Shown here: positions 8,410 to 17,206 of the stretch, one piece after another
Position numbering within the stretch: position 1 is the stretch's first letter
Layout: each line of letters starts with the position of its first letter
Source of the DNA: Echinostoma caproni
Taxonomy: Eukaryota > Platyhelminthes > Trematoda > Plagiorchiida > Echinostomatidae
Length of the DNA stretch: 22,444 bases
Assembly: GCA_900618425.1 (NCBI GenBank)
Contig: UZAN01048063.1
Span: 2,497-24,940 of the forward strand
Reading direction: 5' to 3'
The notes under the pieces: model-generated
Told to the model about the DNA's origin: nothing
Database searches by the model: none
What the model saw: the letters and a program-made list of their open reading frames with translations, nothing else
Position numbers and translations under genes: made by a program

Positions 8410-9200
8410 TTACAAGGTGAAACCAGGATCAATGGATATATTTTTCATTGCTGCTGCGATCACCAACGCTTCAAAGAGGACAAAAGCTGGATCCTTAGAG
8501 GGCTGGAATTCCGCGGGCAGGGGACGTACTGCTATCGCGCAGTTGTCGTCTGGGAGTGATCCATTTACCCACTCTATATGCTGGCCTCGACTGAAGGCGA
8601 GGATGACAGCCCGCATTCCTTACAACACTGTGAATAAGATTTTTTCCCTTTTTGAGCCTTTTTGAGGTTACACGAATGAAAGGCTTTGGGGCTCTGATCA
8701 GAATGTTCCTTGTTCCGCCCAATACATGTTTGTAGGCAGACTGGAGTATCTTTACTTCGGTTATTTGTTTTCGTAAGTTGATCGAGAGTTTTTCCAATTG
8801 GCTTTCGTGCTGCAAAATGCGAGCGAGAAATATTTCCATGGGAGCTCATTCATCTGGGTCTTATAAGATTAGTCTTTGCCAGCAGGTCGGATATTTCTGG
8901 GCCTTTTGCATGGTGAGATCGCTGTGGATGGGTTCACTGGCGAGCTGCTTAGTTTCTCTTGTCTTGGTTTTTGGGTGCATTGTACAGCACTTTGCTGCTG
9001 ACCGTTTTATCCTGTAAATGGGCCCATGATAGTCTTGTCTTTTAATTGCGGCCTCGGCTGGTTCTTGGTTTTGTTGTGGAATACCTGTTGCAGCTTTGAA
9101 AGACGTTTTTTACGCACTATTTCCACCCAGGGACCGTCGTGTAGTGAGGTCGGGTGAGCGACTGGTTCACTTGGTGGGATCTGTTCTGTCCGCGACATTT
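8410..9200 (-). pseudogene. CR1-like ORF1 with coiled coil and RNA-binding-like domain
   Basis: The N-terminal piece reads HDGPWVEIVRKKRLSKLQ (near 9130). From 8839 the frame gives a heptad-like helix, ESQLEKLSINLRKQITEVK, then TRNILIRAPKPFI, and RPAYRVGKWITP. At 8552 it slips by one base in a run of C (TCCC on the coding strand) and continues in the next frame as DDNCAIAVRPLPAEFQPSKD and then ALVIAAAMKNISID. The order coiled coil, ILIRG-like strand, RxGK and RPLxxEF resembles the trimerisation plus RRM-like layout of LINE ORF1 proteins. That comparison is from memory. The protein would package element RNA. Stops occur upstream near 8850-8880. Confidence 0.6.
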
Positions 9201-9561
9201 CCAGGGAGACGTGTTTTGGCGTCGTTTTCTGCTCCTGCCGTTGGGCCGGTTCTTACGTGGTTTATTTTCCATGATGGTTGTATTTTGTCTCTACAACGGT
9301 ACGGTTGTTATGGGAAACTGTGTTTAAGTCACGAGGGCTGGCTATGTTCCTCCATTCAATTGGTGGTGACACTGGTTTCAATTGCTTGCGACTGTGAACT
9401 CTTTGGGGGCTCACGATGTGAGTCTTTAGTGTCCAATGATCTATTGGTTCCTTCGGGAGCAATAATGTGGCCTTTTGTGCAAGGAGTGTAGTCTGAGTAG
9501 CGTTGCTTGCTCGGCCCGGTGGTGAATTGAACGTGGTAGAGCTTGCACGTAACGTCCGCAT

Positions 9562-10050
9562 ATCACTGCCGTTAGACGAGGGGTTCTGGCTGCCTTTTGG
9601 GGCAATTTAAGCGATCTCTTTGCAGCTTTTGCAGATCCACAGACGATACTCGTAGGTACTATAGGGCTTATAGAGTGCGTTTGAGAGTTGTGAGCCAGTT
9701 TTATGCGTACAGCTCGCAGATGTTACATTCTATACCCGATATAACGCGCCCCCTACATGACCCTTTAAGGCATGGAAATGAAACATGCGGTATGATAATA
9801 CTACAAACGGTATTCAAATTAGTTCAAAACATGTGTCAAAACCCAAATAGGGTAAATCAGATGACATAAAGCGATCACGCATTCAAGACTAGCAAAAGCG
9901 TTAGGCCCAAGAAGAAGAGAGTCTCGCGTGAATGAACAGAAGGTAAGCCCAAGAATAGGGCTTTTAAACTTCAATTAAACGCGTTAATTAGTGGGACCAA
10001 GGTTTCAGTTTGTCAGTGGAAGTAACAATTCAAAATTTCAAACCGCGTGC
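9562..10050. other. Mostly unassigned; weak gypsy-like segment inside
   Basis: The plus-strand frame 9597-9869 contains LRVVSQFYAYSSQMLHSI followed by PLHDPLRHGNE at about 9679-9785. This is reminiscent of the thumb/connection region of gypsy RTs (LRxxLGxxxxYxxFxPxxxxIxxPLxxLL). No other gypsy domain lies nearby, so I give this only as a possibility. The remainder shows nothing. Confidence 0.3.
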
Positions 10051-10555
10051 GGTCAAGGTTAGGCCATGGAAAAGGTTATCACGGGAGCTGATAGAGGTGG
10101 GGAAAGTAAATGCTTTCAAGACGGAGTTCGACAGGCGCTGGTTAGAATTATTTTCCGAACTAGACGCGTAGGGCTTCAATTTAATTCTCGGTTTTCTTGT
10201 TTACTTTCCCCCAACAAAGGAACGCTTCCAAATGAGAGGTCTCTCGCCTGAACAACAAGATATATTTTTCTTTTGTCCCTCTTCCCTGCAGAAAAAAAGA
10301 CAAATACAGAGTCGGGACTATTGGTCGCAAGCCTCAAACCCGAGTACTACTTCAAGACTACAAGACTCCCTTGTAGAGGCGGAAACGACTGGAACGAGCA
10401 GAAAACATAAAGAACCACAATATAGAACACTTACGGCGATAGGGGCCAACACGAGGCTTACTACCGAAGGAACTCTGGACGCTCGATTGGCCGTGGCCAT
10501 CTCCTGTGCTGTTTAACATGACCTGACCTGAACTAAACTGAACCTAACTGAACAG
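10051..10555 (+). mobile_element. 5'-truncated CR1-like copy: ORF2 C-terminus, 3' UTR and tail
   Basis: The ORF2 C-terminus reads WKRLSRELIEVGKVNAFK and ends after FDRRWLELFSELDA at a TAG (10169-10171). The following 345 bp include a long pyrimidine run ending in CAG (to 10291), a short block CTGGACGCTCGATTGGC (10475-10491) that recurs in two other copies, and a CTGAA-type repeat. The 5' part of the element is absent, as is usual for LINE insertions. The start of the copy is uncertain; coding resemblance begins at about 10051. Confidence 0.75.
10517..10553 (+). repeat. CTGAA-type microsatellite tail of CR1-like copy
   Basis: Short repeats of the form ACCTGA, AACTAA, ACTGAA and CCTAACTGAA follow the 3' UTR. 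CR1-clade elements typically end in short tandem repeats instead of poly(A). The same type of tail occurs at 19213-19284. Confidence 0.75.
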
Positions 10556-10659
10556 AATTTGAGGCATTGACCAGCGCTGCACCAAGTTGTGTCCGCCATC
10601 ATCGTGGAAGATATGTTTCTGTGTTTTTTGGATTTCCTCCTGTGGATTTGCCGTGAAAT

Positions 10660-10900
10660 AGTGTGCAGTAAGGACGCTAAGAGGAACTCTCCGTGCGTGA
10701 AGTGCAAGAAGACCGTCGCCCTCGCGCGAAGGCCTTGTTATGTGATTTGTACCAATGTTGGCATCATGTTGCATATACCAGCACACTGCTAGACATGTAT
10801 ACAGCGCTCCAGTTGTGTGATTTCTCCAATTTGAAGTTTTGTATGTGGCAATTGTCTTCCCAAATTCCCCACACCGAGTGTCGGCGAGGGAGTACAGCCC
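10660..10900 (+). pseudogene. CR1-like ORF1 PHD zinc-finger remnant
   Basis: Three frames must be combined. The first gives SPCVKCKKTVAL (Cys-x2-Cys, 10691-10705). The second gives ALLCDLYQCWHHVAY, matching the CDxCxxWxHxxC centre of a PHD finger with two Cys lost, and then DMYTALQLCDFSNLKF. The third gives FVCGNCLPKFPTPSVGEG with the final Cys-x2-Cys (10844-10855). The order and spacing fit the PHD-like zinc fingers reported in ORF1 of some CR1/L2-group LINEs. The role there is probably nucleic-acid or chromatin binding, which is not established here. At least two indels separate the pieces. Confidence 0.6.
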
Positions 10901-11505
10901 CTGCCGACCTCAAGTTGATTTTACGATCCAGTTTTTATCAGCTGAAGAGCCGTTAAGTGCCACTGCCGGTGAACAGAGAATACGGAGACGCAGGCATAAA
11001 GCCAATAACGAGCGACCGGCCTTCGGTGAAAGCCGCGCAGCGACAGCGATCGATTCTGGATCCCAGCGCCTACTTCCCCCACGCTAATTTCGCCACCGCT
11101 GGCGCCACCAACTTCGTCGTTGAGCACCAGATCGTATACCCGAGTTGCTGCTGCCAAACGCGCCTCCAGCAGTGCTGTAATTAGCAGCACTGAACACCCC
11201 GTGACTCAGATTGCTTCCCGAGTAGCCTTCAACCCCGGGCAAGTAGCCCGACCGGCCGTTGCAGGAGACCAGCCATGAGAACGCCCCTCAAAACAGCAAT
11301 GCTTCCTAGCTGCCAATATGCTGGAGTCCACGGAATCCACGGCGCAAGCCCGGCTTAATGTACCCATTTCCTTGCTTCGAGGATTTTTGGTCAAGCTCCT
11401 CGTCCCTGGCGAGGAAACTCAGATCCAGGCTGGGAGCCAAACGGGAGGGCGGTGGCCCCCATCCAGTGAAGGTCATTCTTGGGTCGATCGAAGAAACCGA
11501 CAGGT
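10901..11505 (+). other. Between ORF1 zinc finger and endonuclease, low-complexity coding remnants
   Basis: A GC-rich stretch with no recognisable domain. By position it is the rest of ORF1 and the ORF1-ORF2 junction of the same element. Several overlapping open frames on both strands show no motif. Confidence 0.45.
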
Positions 11506-11885
11506 GCAACCGTGCGTGCATTGTGTCCGCCAATGTACGCAGTGTCCTGAACAAACGAGACGAGTTAGAGACGTTTGTTATGGAGCACTCCCTGGTGGTA
11601 ATCACCCCCATCGAAACCTGGCTTACCCTAGACGTCCTCGACTCTGAGGTCTCTATCTCGGGTATGCGTCATTCCGAACGGATTCCAAGGACCTTCCCGC
11701 AGTCGTGAACCCATTGACCCTGCGTCAGCACTCCTGAGAGCCCTCCAGGATCAACGATTCTGCCCAGTCAGTCCTTGATCCGGTGTTATCCCCTCCAAAA
11801 TTGGACATTGGCGCCATTGACCACCTCTCTCTACTCGGTTTCAGCGATCATTCGACCCTGTTGGTGCACTGGTGCCGTGGAGCTC
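11506..11885 (+). pseudogene. CR1-like endonuclease domain, internally deleted
   Basis: CIVSANVRSVLNKRDELET carries the conserved Asn, and VVITPIETWLTLDVLDSEVS the conserved Glu. This frame closes at 11706-11708. Another frame picks up at SVLDPVLSPPKLDIGAIDHL and LLGFSDHSTLLVHW, which holds the SDH catalytic end. The middle of the domain, including GDFN, is missing, so roughly 100 residues have been lost. It is followed by the linker. Confidence 0.8.
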
Positions 11886-12330
11886 CGTATCGCCCTTAAC
11901 CACATTCCGGACCCAATGTCTGGAAAGCGGACTATGATGGCATAAGATCGCAGCTCATTCCCTTCCCTGGATAACTACCTGCCCTCAGAGAGTCGATCTC
12001 GCCTGGACTACCTTCCGGGACGACATTCTCGAATTGGGGACGGCTTTTTCTCCAGCTTGACGCTTCCGGTCACACACTATGGGCCTCCCTGGTTATATGA
12101 CGAGTTCCGTCAGATGCTTAGGCGTCCAAACAGAACGCAGAAAGCGTCTTTTGCACATTGATCTAACTATGACAAATACATGGTGCTGCGTAATGCTTGC
12201 TCTGCAATGAAATCCAGAAAACGGTGGTTGTAGGAGGAGTCCCTGGCATCTGCAGCAGCCACTATGCCGAAGCGTTTCTACGCATATCTCCGTAGCCTCA
12301 AGCGTGCAACATTTGACATACCACCGCTGA
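11886..12330 (+). pseudogene. ORF2 linker between endonuclease and RT
   Basis: Decayed but readable: GPPWLYDEFRQMLRR (near 12078-12125), YDKYMVLRNACSAMKSRKR, then ESLASAAATMPKRFYAYLRS and LKRATFDIPPLKING. This Trp-rich and then PKxFYxYL pattern is the usual bridge between endonuclease and RT in CR1-group ORF2. Stops interrupt near 12160 and 12232. Confidence 0.7.
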
Positions 12331-13325
12331 AGATTAACGGTGCCCGGGCAGAAACGGATGTTACCAAGGCGGAAGCTTTTGCGCAACACTATGCGTCCAC
12401 CTATACTACTGATACATCACCGAGCCCCCGACTGTCGTGCTCTGCGACTCTGCTGTCTTGGCAAGCCATCTCGGTAGACGAGGTGCGTGACGCACTTTCG
12501 GCTCTGAAAGCATACAAATCACTGGGTCCTGATGGACTGCATCCCATCGTGCTGAAGGAGTTGGCGCTGATCTTTGCACTTACCTTTGCCGTTTTGTTCG
12601 GAAAATCATTACCCGAGGGGAGGTTGCCCGCCGACTGGAAGTCTGCTGTCGTACGCCCTCTGTTCAAGAGAGCAGCCCATGTTTCCCCGTCAACTAGCAC
12701 GACTCCGAGAACACCTCTTTCCAAACAATTTTCTGTGCCCGGAGCAGCATGGGTTCCGTCCGCAGCGATCTTGCATCTCGAATTTGCTACTTGCTCGGGA
12801 GCAATGAGTGTTTGCCAAGGTCGCTGGCCACGAAACGGACGTCATGTTCATTGGCTGCAGGAATGCATTCAACAAGATGCCATACGAACGGTTGCTGGAG
12901 AAACTAATGGCTCGCGGTGTTGCAGACTCACTACTACTCTAGATTGAGGATTTCCTCGTCAGGCGGATGTTTACTGTCAGAGTTTCTCAGACCAAGTCAC
13001 GTCGCTATCCTGTCACCAGTGGAGTGCCACAGGGTTCTGTTCTAGGACCTGCAATGTTCTCTTCGTGAATGACCTACCCTCCCAGTCAAACTCATCTTGC
13101 CTGCACTATGCGGATGATGTGAAGCTATGGAGAGCCATGAGAACACCGGAGGACCACTATGCCCTTCAAGATGATTTGGACAAGTTACAGCCCTGGGCTG
13201 ACGTCTGGGAACTTCCAGTGAACCCGGCGAAATGCGCTCATATGCGCCTGGGACGGAATACACCGGACATTCCTTGTCTGGTGAACAACGTCCAACTGCG
13301 TTCGCGGCTAACGAGCGGGATTTAG
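12331..13325 (+). pseudogene. CR1-like reverse transcriptase domain
   Basis: Motifs in order: VRDALSALKAYKSLGPDGL, HPIVLKELALIF, GRLPADWKSAVVRPLFK, then a frameshift at about 12665-12700 to LCPEQHGFRPQRSCISN. Motif A reads FIGCRNAFNK (12848-12877), where FxDF is expected, so the first catalytic Asp is Gly. YPVTSGVPQGSVLGPAMF follows (about 13009-13056), and then, after another slip, SSCLHYADDVKLWR with an intact YADD (13107-13118), DLDKLQPWADVWELPVN, and a TAG at 13323-13325. The enzyme would copy element RNA at the nicked target. Three or more indels and the motif A change make it inactive. Confidence 0.85.
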
Positions 13326-13950
13326 TAGCCATCGTGTCCTCATCCATTAGGACCAAGATAAACACCGTGCGAGCGTGTTCTGTGACAAGGAGCATGCCAG
13401 GTGCAATCCGTTGGTCGTTTGACGGCCTGTCGTTCATGGCCTTCAATAAGCCGTTTGCCTCTCATGTTCGCTTCCTGCTTGAATACGGTGGACCCACTGT
13501 ATAGCCCTGCACGCTTTCCGAAATGGCCAACTTGGAAAGGCTACAGCGCTACGCCACTCGCCTAGTCGTTGGACTTTGCGGGATCAGCTATGAAGGTCGG
13601 CTCCAGGCACTTGAACTCTACCCGGTTAGCTACAGGAAACTTCACGGGGATTCCATCTATCTGTGGAAGATTCTTAATGGCGATCCCAGACCGGAACTAC
13701 GTGCTATGTTTCCACTGCGGGACAGCAAACCGACCCGCGGCCACAGACTCATTCTCCGCAAGCTGGAGTAGACGGGGATTCGTTTTGTCTATCGCCTTTC
13801 CCGGAGGGCTGCTTCACTCTGGAATTCACTCCTGTCGGAGGTGGTGGAGGAGCAGAACGAGACACGATTCAAACGCCGTCTCAACGAGCACTGGGTGAGA
13901 CAGCGGAAGTTTGCAGACCAATTGGCGGATTGCTACCGGTACCAGCGCTG
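13326..13950 (+). pseudogene. CR1-like ORF2 C-terminal domain
   Basis: The region continues with IVSSSIRTKINTVRACSV and FASHVRFLLEYGGPTV, a TAG at 13502-13504, LERLQRYATRLVVGLCG, ISYEGRLQALELYPVSYR and HGDSIYLWKILNG. A frameshift at about 13770 leads to RRAASLWNSLLSEVVEE, then TRFKRRLNEHWVRQRKFADQ and a TGA (13948-13950). The LEY block, the LERLQRxATR helix and the WNSLPxxVV-like end are all characteristic of CR1-group ORF2 C-termini. Confidence 0.85.
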
Positions 13951-14019
13951 AAGATGCTCCTACGGGGCGCGCCCCTTTGCACTCTATACATGTCTACATA
14001 TGTCAAATCTAAACAAAAT

Positions 14020-15719
14020 ACTCAAGAAATGGTTGGTACATTAGAATCGTCGACAGGAGAAGTAGCAGTGAGTGAAGGTGATAAAGCACGTACCCTGTTA
14101 CACTTCTTCAAAGCACGTACATAATCCCCGGGGTGACAGATAACCTTCCATCACTCGAAGGTAACAGCACCAGGCCCCCAATCACTGTGGAAATTCAGGA
14201 TGTGCAGCGGGAGTTGGCCGGGCTCAATAGGTATAAGGCAGTGGGCCCGACGGAATTCACTCAGCTATTGTACAACTGTTGGCTGATGTAATAGTGGTAC
14301 CGATCTCCGAATTAATTAAAGAGTCGCTTAGATTGGGAACTGTCCCGAACGATTGGCGCAAAGCCACGGTAGTGGAAATAATCAAGTCTGGATCCCGGCA
14401 AAAAGCCGAGCATTACAGAGCAGTAAGATTGACGTCAGTAATATGTAGGTGTATGAGGCGCCTAGTTAAAAGGCAAATATGCCACTACATGGTCAATAGC
14501 GGACTATTGGTATCAGCTCAGTACGGATTTGTCGAAAAGAGATCTTGTCTGACAAACCTGCTGGTGTTTCTAGACGAGGTCACACATGTAGAACTGATGA
14601 AGGCTTACCGGTGAAGATATGCTATCTGGACTTTTAGAAATCATTTGACTCGGCCAGCCACCATCTGTAAGATCATAAGACCCCATTATTGAGAATAGGT
14701 GGGCAAGTCATGAGCTGAATAATGGGCTTTTTTGCACTGCGGACGTTTAGTGTCAAAGTAGGAGCTCACAGATCCGAGAAGGTGTTTACAAGTGATGTAC
14801 CTCAAGGATCAGTACTAGGATCACTAGTGTTCCTGCTCTACATTAACGACCTAACACAGGATCATCAAAATCCCTGTTTTCTGATTGCAGAGTGTTAAGA
14901 TACCTGGATGGGACCTAGCAAGGAACATGAAGGTAGTACAAAGATGGGCCGAACAGTGGGACCTACCACTAAACGTCTCAAAACGTCAGATACTGACGAC
15001 CAGAAATGACGAAGAGACAGCACGGAGCCTGTCGATACAAAGGGTGCACGAGGCAAAGGATCTAGGCATAGTGGTAACGCGAAATTTCAAACGCAGCACT
15101 CAATATGTAAATGCCGCAAACAATGCCAGGTGACAACTGTTTCGTCTATGATATGCGAAATTCCGGGGTCTTTGTCCCGTTATATAAAAGCATCGTCCGC
15201 CCGCGTCTGGAACATTGTGTGCAGGTATGGGCTTCGTTCCTCTGAAAGGACGTCGATATCTTAGAGAGTGTTCACCTTTTAGTCAGGAGTCTTGATGTCT
15301 TGAAATTACTCTCGGGTTCGAGGCTGGCGTCCAATAGTCCTAGATCATTGGATTATCCTTTGATGATAGCTGGGCAACGGGGAAAGAGCTATGAAAAGCG
15401 GCTAAGAGATTTAAATCTGTTCTTTCTCAAACGGAGGCGGATGAGAGGAAACCTCATCGAGACATTTAAGGGTATATCAGGGTATCAGGGTATATCAGGC
15501 CTTAGGTTTGACAACCTGTTCTCACAGGTTCCCCATTGAGGTACGCGGGGACATAACCTATGTTTGCAGCGAAGCCACTCTAAGCTGCAACTAAGGGCAA
15601 CGTGTTTCACTAACAGGTAATTCCGTTGTACAGCCGGTTGTCGCTGGCAATGGTAAGCTGCAGTATGTAGATGCGTTTAAAAGGCACTTGATGAGTGATG
15701 GATATCACTTTCCCCTGAG
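14020..15719 (+). pseudogene. CR1-like RT and C-terminal domain
   Basis: VGTLESSTGEVAVSEGDK and ARTLLHFFK, then VQRELAGLNRYKAVGP, where a one-base loss breaks the PDGIH motif. Next are RLGTVPNDWRKATVVEII, NSGLLVSAQYGFVEKRSC and LTNLLVFLDEVT. Motif A is VKICYLDF, a TAG (14635-14637), then KSFDSASHHL. DVPQGSVLGS is readable, but the YADD box is destroyed at about 14880-14900 (only SVKI remains). VVQRWAEQWDLPLNVS, HEAKDLGIVVTRNFK, VRPRLEHCVQVWASFL, GKSYEKRLRDLNLFFLK and GNLIETFKGI follow. A short tandem stutter of GGGTATATCA lies at 15471-15498. The C-terminal YVDAFKRHLMSDGYHF ends with LR and TAA at 15721-15723. Confidence 0.85.
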
Positions 15720-15791
15720 GTAAGCGTTTAATACCACCTATAATCTAACCACAAAGGAAGTGATACTGCACCACACTATTCTGTCTTTCAG
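15720..15791 (+). other. Intron-like segment at the end of a CR1-like ORF2
   Basis: CCTGAG is followed by GTAAGC (15720-15725), a strong 5' splice donor. CTAAC at 15745-15749 is a good branch-point match with its A 43 nt before the end. CTATTCTGTCTTTCAG closes it (to 15791). At 72 nt it is a plausible small spliceosomal intron. The TAA that ends the ORF2 frame is part of the donor. Splicing would extend the frame into a short second exon. Computation or RNA reads are needed; the signals could also be chance. Confidence 0.4.
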
Positions 15792-15847
15792 AAAAATTGC
15801 ATATGGAAGTATTGGAAGCCAAAGAAACTCGCCGACAACACACGAAT

Positions 15848-15871
15848 CTGGACGCTCGTTTGGCAAGAGCC
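15848..15871 (+). repeat. Conserved 3' terminal block of CR1-like copies
   Basis: CTGGACGCTCGTTTGGCAAG and the following GAGCC match CTGGACGCTCGATTGGCCGT at 10475-10494 and CTGGACGTCCACTGGCCAAA at 19181-19200. In all three one frame gives Leu-Asp followed by variants of Ala-Arg-Leu-Ala. It may be the C-terminus of a spliced reading frame or the 3' RNA signal recognised by the RT. Confidence 0.6.
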
Positions 15872-15905
15872 ACAAATCGTTATGTGAGAACTGAATGAAA
15901 AGACC

Positions 15906-16608
15906 GTGGCGCTCCGGGTAGCGTTCGGGAGGGTTTACCAGAGAGACAGGAGTAGAGAGGTCCTCACCCTTGTACCAGCCGATCTACCACAGATGGCAAA
16001 CCCGCCTATCACCCGACTGGAGGTAGAAAACATCCTGAGCACATATCGGAAAGGCTGCCGATCCAGACGGAATACATCCAGCAATATTGAAACCTATTGC
16101 AGGGATAGTTGCAGAACCGTTAGCTCGGTTTTTCAACCGGTCAATCTCAACGATACCTTCAGACTGGAAACAAGCCGAAGTCATCCCGATCCGCAAGGGA
16201 GATACCAGGGAAGAGGAGTCAAACTACCTCCCAGTAAGTCTTCTATCCCTACCACTCAAGGTCCTGGAGAATGTACTTCGGAATCGGCTCAGCTCACATG
16301 TAGCAGAGCATGGTTTACTTGCTGCGTGCCAGCATGGATTCAAGAAAAAGAGGTCCTGTCTCATAAATCTGTTTTCCTTCCTTGATGAAGTCACGGGTAG
16401 AATCGGTCGGGGTGAGACAATTGAGGTGTGTTATATGGACTTCCAAAAGGCCTTCGACTCAGTTATTCACCTTTACCTCCTAGCTAAGATGAGAGCCCTC
16501 AAAATAAACGAGGGGATCCAACAATGGACTGCTGCCTACTTGGGGAACCGATTCTTTTACGTTAGGGTAGATGAGGAGTGATCTAGGCAGGAAGGCGTCT
16601 CCACCGGT
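15906..16608 (+). pseudogene. CR1-like RT fragment, both ends truncated
   Basis: Starts FGRVYQRDRSREVLTLVP, LPQMANPPITRLEVENIL, then a frameshift to DGIHPAILKPIAGIVAE (frame of the 164-codon ORF at 16087-16581). Next are TIPSDWKQAEVIPIRKGD, SNYLPVSLLSLPLKVLEN, AACQHGFKKKRSCLIN and IEVCYMDFQKAFDSVIH, with motif A intact (Asp 16438-16440). The frame ends at FFYVRVDEE with a TGA. A few codons later, after EGVSTG, where the VPQGSVLGP motif should follow, the sequence changes in the same frame to the endonuclease of the next copy. So there is no YADD box and no C-terminus. Confidence 0.85.
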
Positions 16609-17206
16609 AGAAAACTGGTGGACTTGATGACAGTGCTACCTCTGATGTAGCACGTCAATCAACTCACTAGATGACGAGAGGGGCAAAGGCCTAGCATGTT
16701 GAACCTAGTTCTGTCCAAGATGCCGTAGGATGTGGAACAGCTCGGGGTTCCTGCTCCCCTAGGGCGTAGTGACCATGGAATACGTAGGTTCCACATCAGG
16801 GGAAACCCTCCACCGGTCCCACAAGCTCAGGAGGGACTATAGGAAGCTGGATGTCCTGGTGCCCAGGCAAGCAGCATAGGTAATCCAATGGACAACAGAT
16901 GGCTTCCACACCGTGGAGCAGGAGTAGCAGTCATTCAAAAACAGCATCACCCGGCTTACGGACGTTTTCGCTCCCCTGAGAAGAGTCAGAAGAGGAGGCC
17001 GTCCGCCTTGGTGGGCAAAAAAGGTAGTCAGGGCACAAGCCATAAAGCGGAAGACTTGGAACTGTCTCAGGAACAGGGGTGGCCATCGTCAGCACCTGAG
17101 TTATAGGACGGCGAGAGAAAGGGCAGTTAGGACTCAGAGATACTGCGAAAGGGAATACGAAAGTAGGATTGCTCGCAATGCCAAACAGCCACCAAAAACC
17201 TACTAA
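16609..17206 (+). pseudogene. Endonuclease end and linker of the 16609-19285 copy
   Basis: LVDLMTVLPLM, a stop, HVNQLTR, and then SMLNLVLSKMP, a stop, DVEQLGVPAPLGRSDHG give the end of the AP endonuclease with its SDH motif. The linker is readable in pieces: VRRGGRPPWWAKKVVRAQ, RTARERAVRTQRYCERE, and ESRIARNAKQPPKTY followed by TAA (17204-17206) where Trp is usual. The same frame continues into the long RT frame. Confidence 0.8.

Larger units (their letters stand above)
6072..9561 (-). mobile_element. CR1-like non-LTR retrotransposon, minus strand, decayed
   Basis: Read 9561 to 6072 it has an N-terminal or 5' region, ORF1 (9200-8410), a linker, and ORF2 with a shrunken endonuclease, the post-endonuclease linker, RT and the C-terminal domain. 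The 3' end is missing: the C-terminal block stops at a junction with the plus-strand endonuclease at about 6070, and no terminal repeat is seen. The 5' boundary is uncertain. An open frame 9561-9262 before ORF1 could be 5' UTR or the start of ORF1. Confidence 0.75.
10590..13990 (+). mobile_element. Near-complete CR1-like element with PHD-finger ORF1
   Basis: The segment runs from an ORF1 zinc finger through endonuclease, linker, RT and C-terminal domain on the plus strand. It begins about 35 bp after the CTGAA tail of the previous copy and ends shortly after the stop at 13950, followed at about 14020 by the next copy. It is GC-richer and phylogenetically distinct (by eye) from the copies downstream. 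It lacks the CTGAA tail seen in other copies, so it represents another CR1-like family or has lost its end. Confidence 0.75.
14020..15900 (+). mobile_element. CR1-like copy, truncated before RT, with 3' end
   Basis: Starts at about 14020 in the linker just before RT and runs to the CTGGACGCTCGTTTGGC block (15848-15864) and a vestigial tail (AACTGAATGA at 15889-15898). It sits directly after the previous element and is followed at once by another copy in the same orientation. Confidence 0.75.

Noticed and set aside
8165..8665. 166-codon plus-strand open frame
   Set aside because: It overlaps the ORF1 end and ORF2 start read on the minus strand, where recognisable motifs occur; a shadow.
9096..9491. 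131-codon plus-strand open frame
   Set aside because: It is antisense to the ORF1 and 5' region of the minus-strand CR1-like element and has no motif; a shadow frame.
13042..13446. 134-codon minus-strand open frame
   Set aside because: Antisense to the YADD region of the plus-strand RT and without family resemblance.
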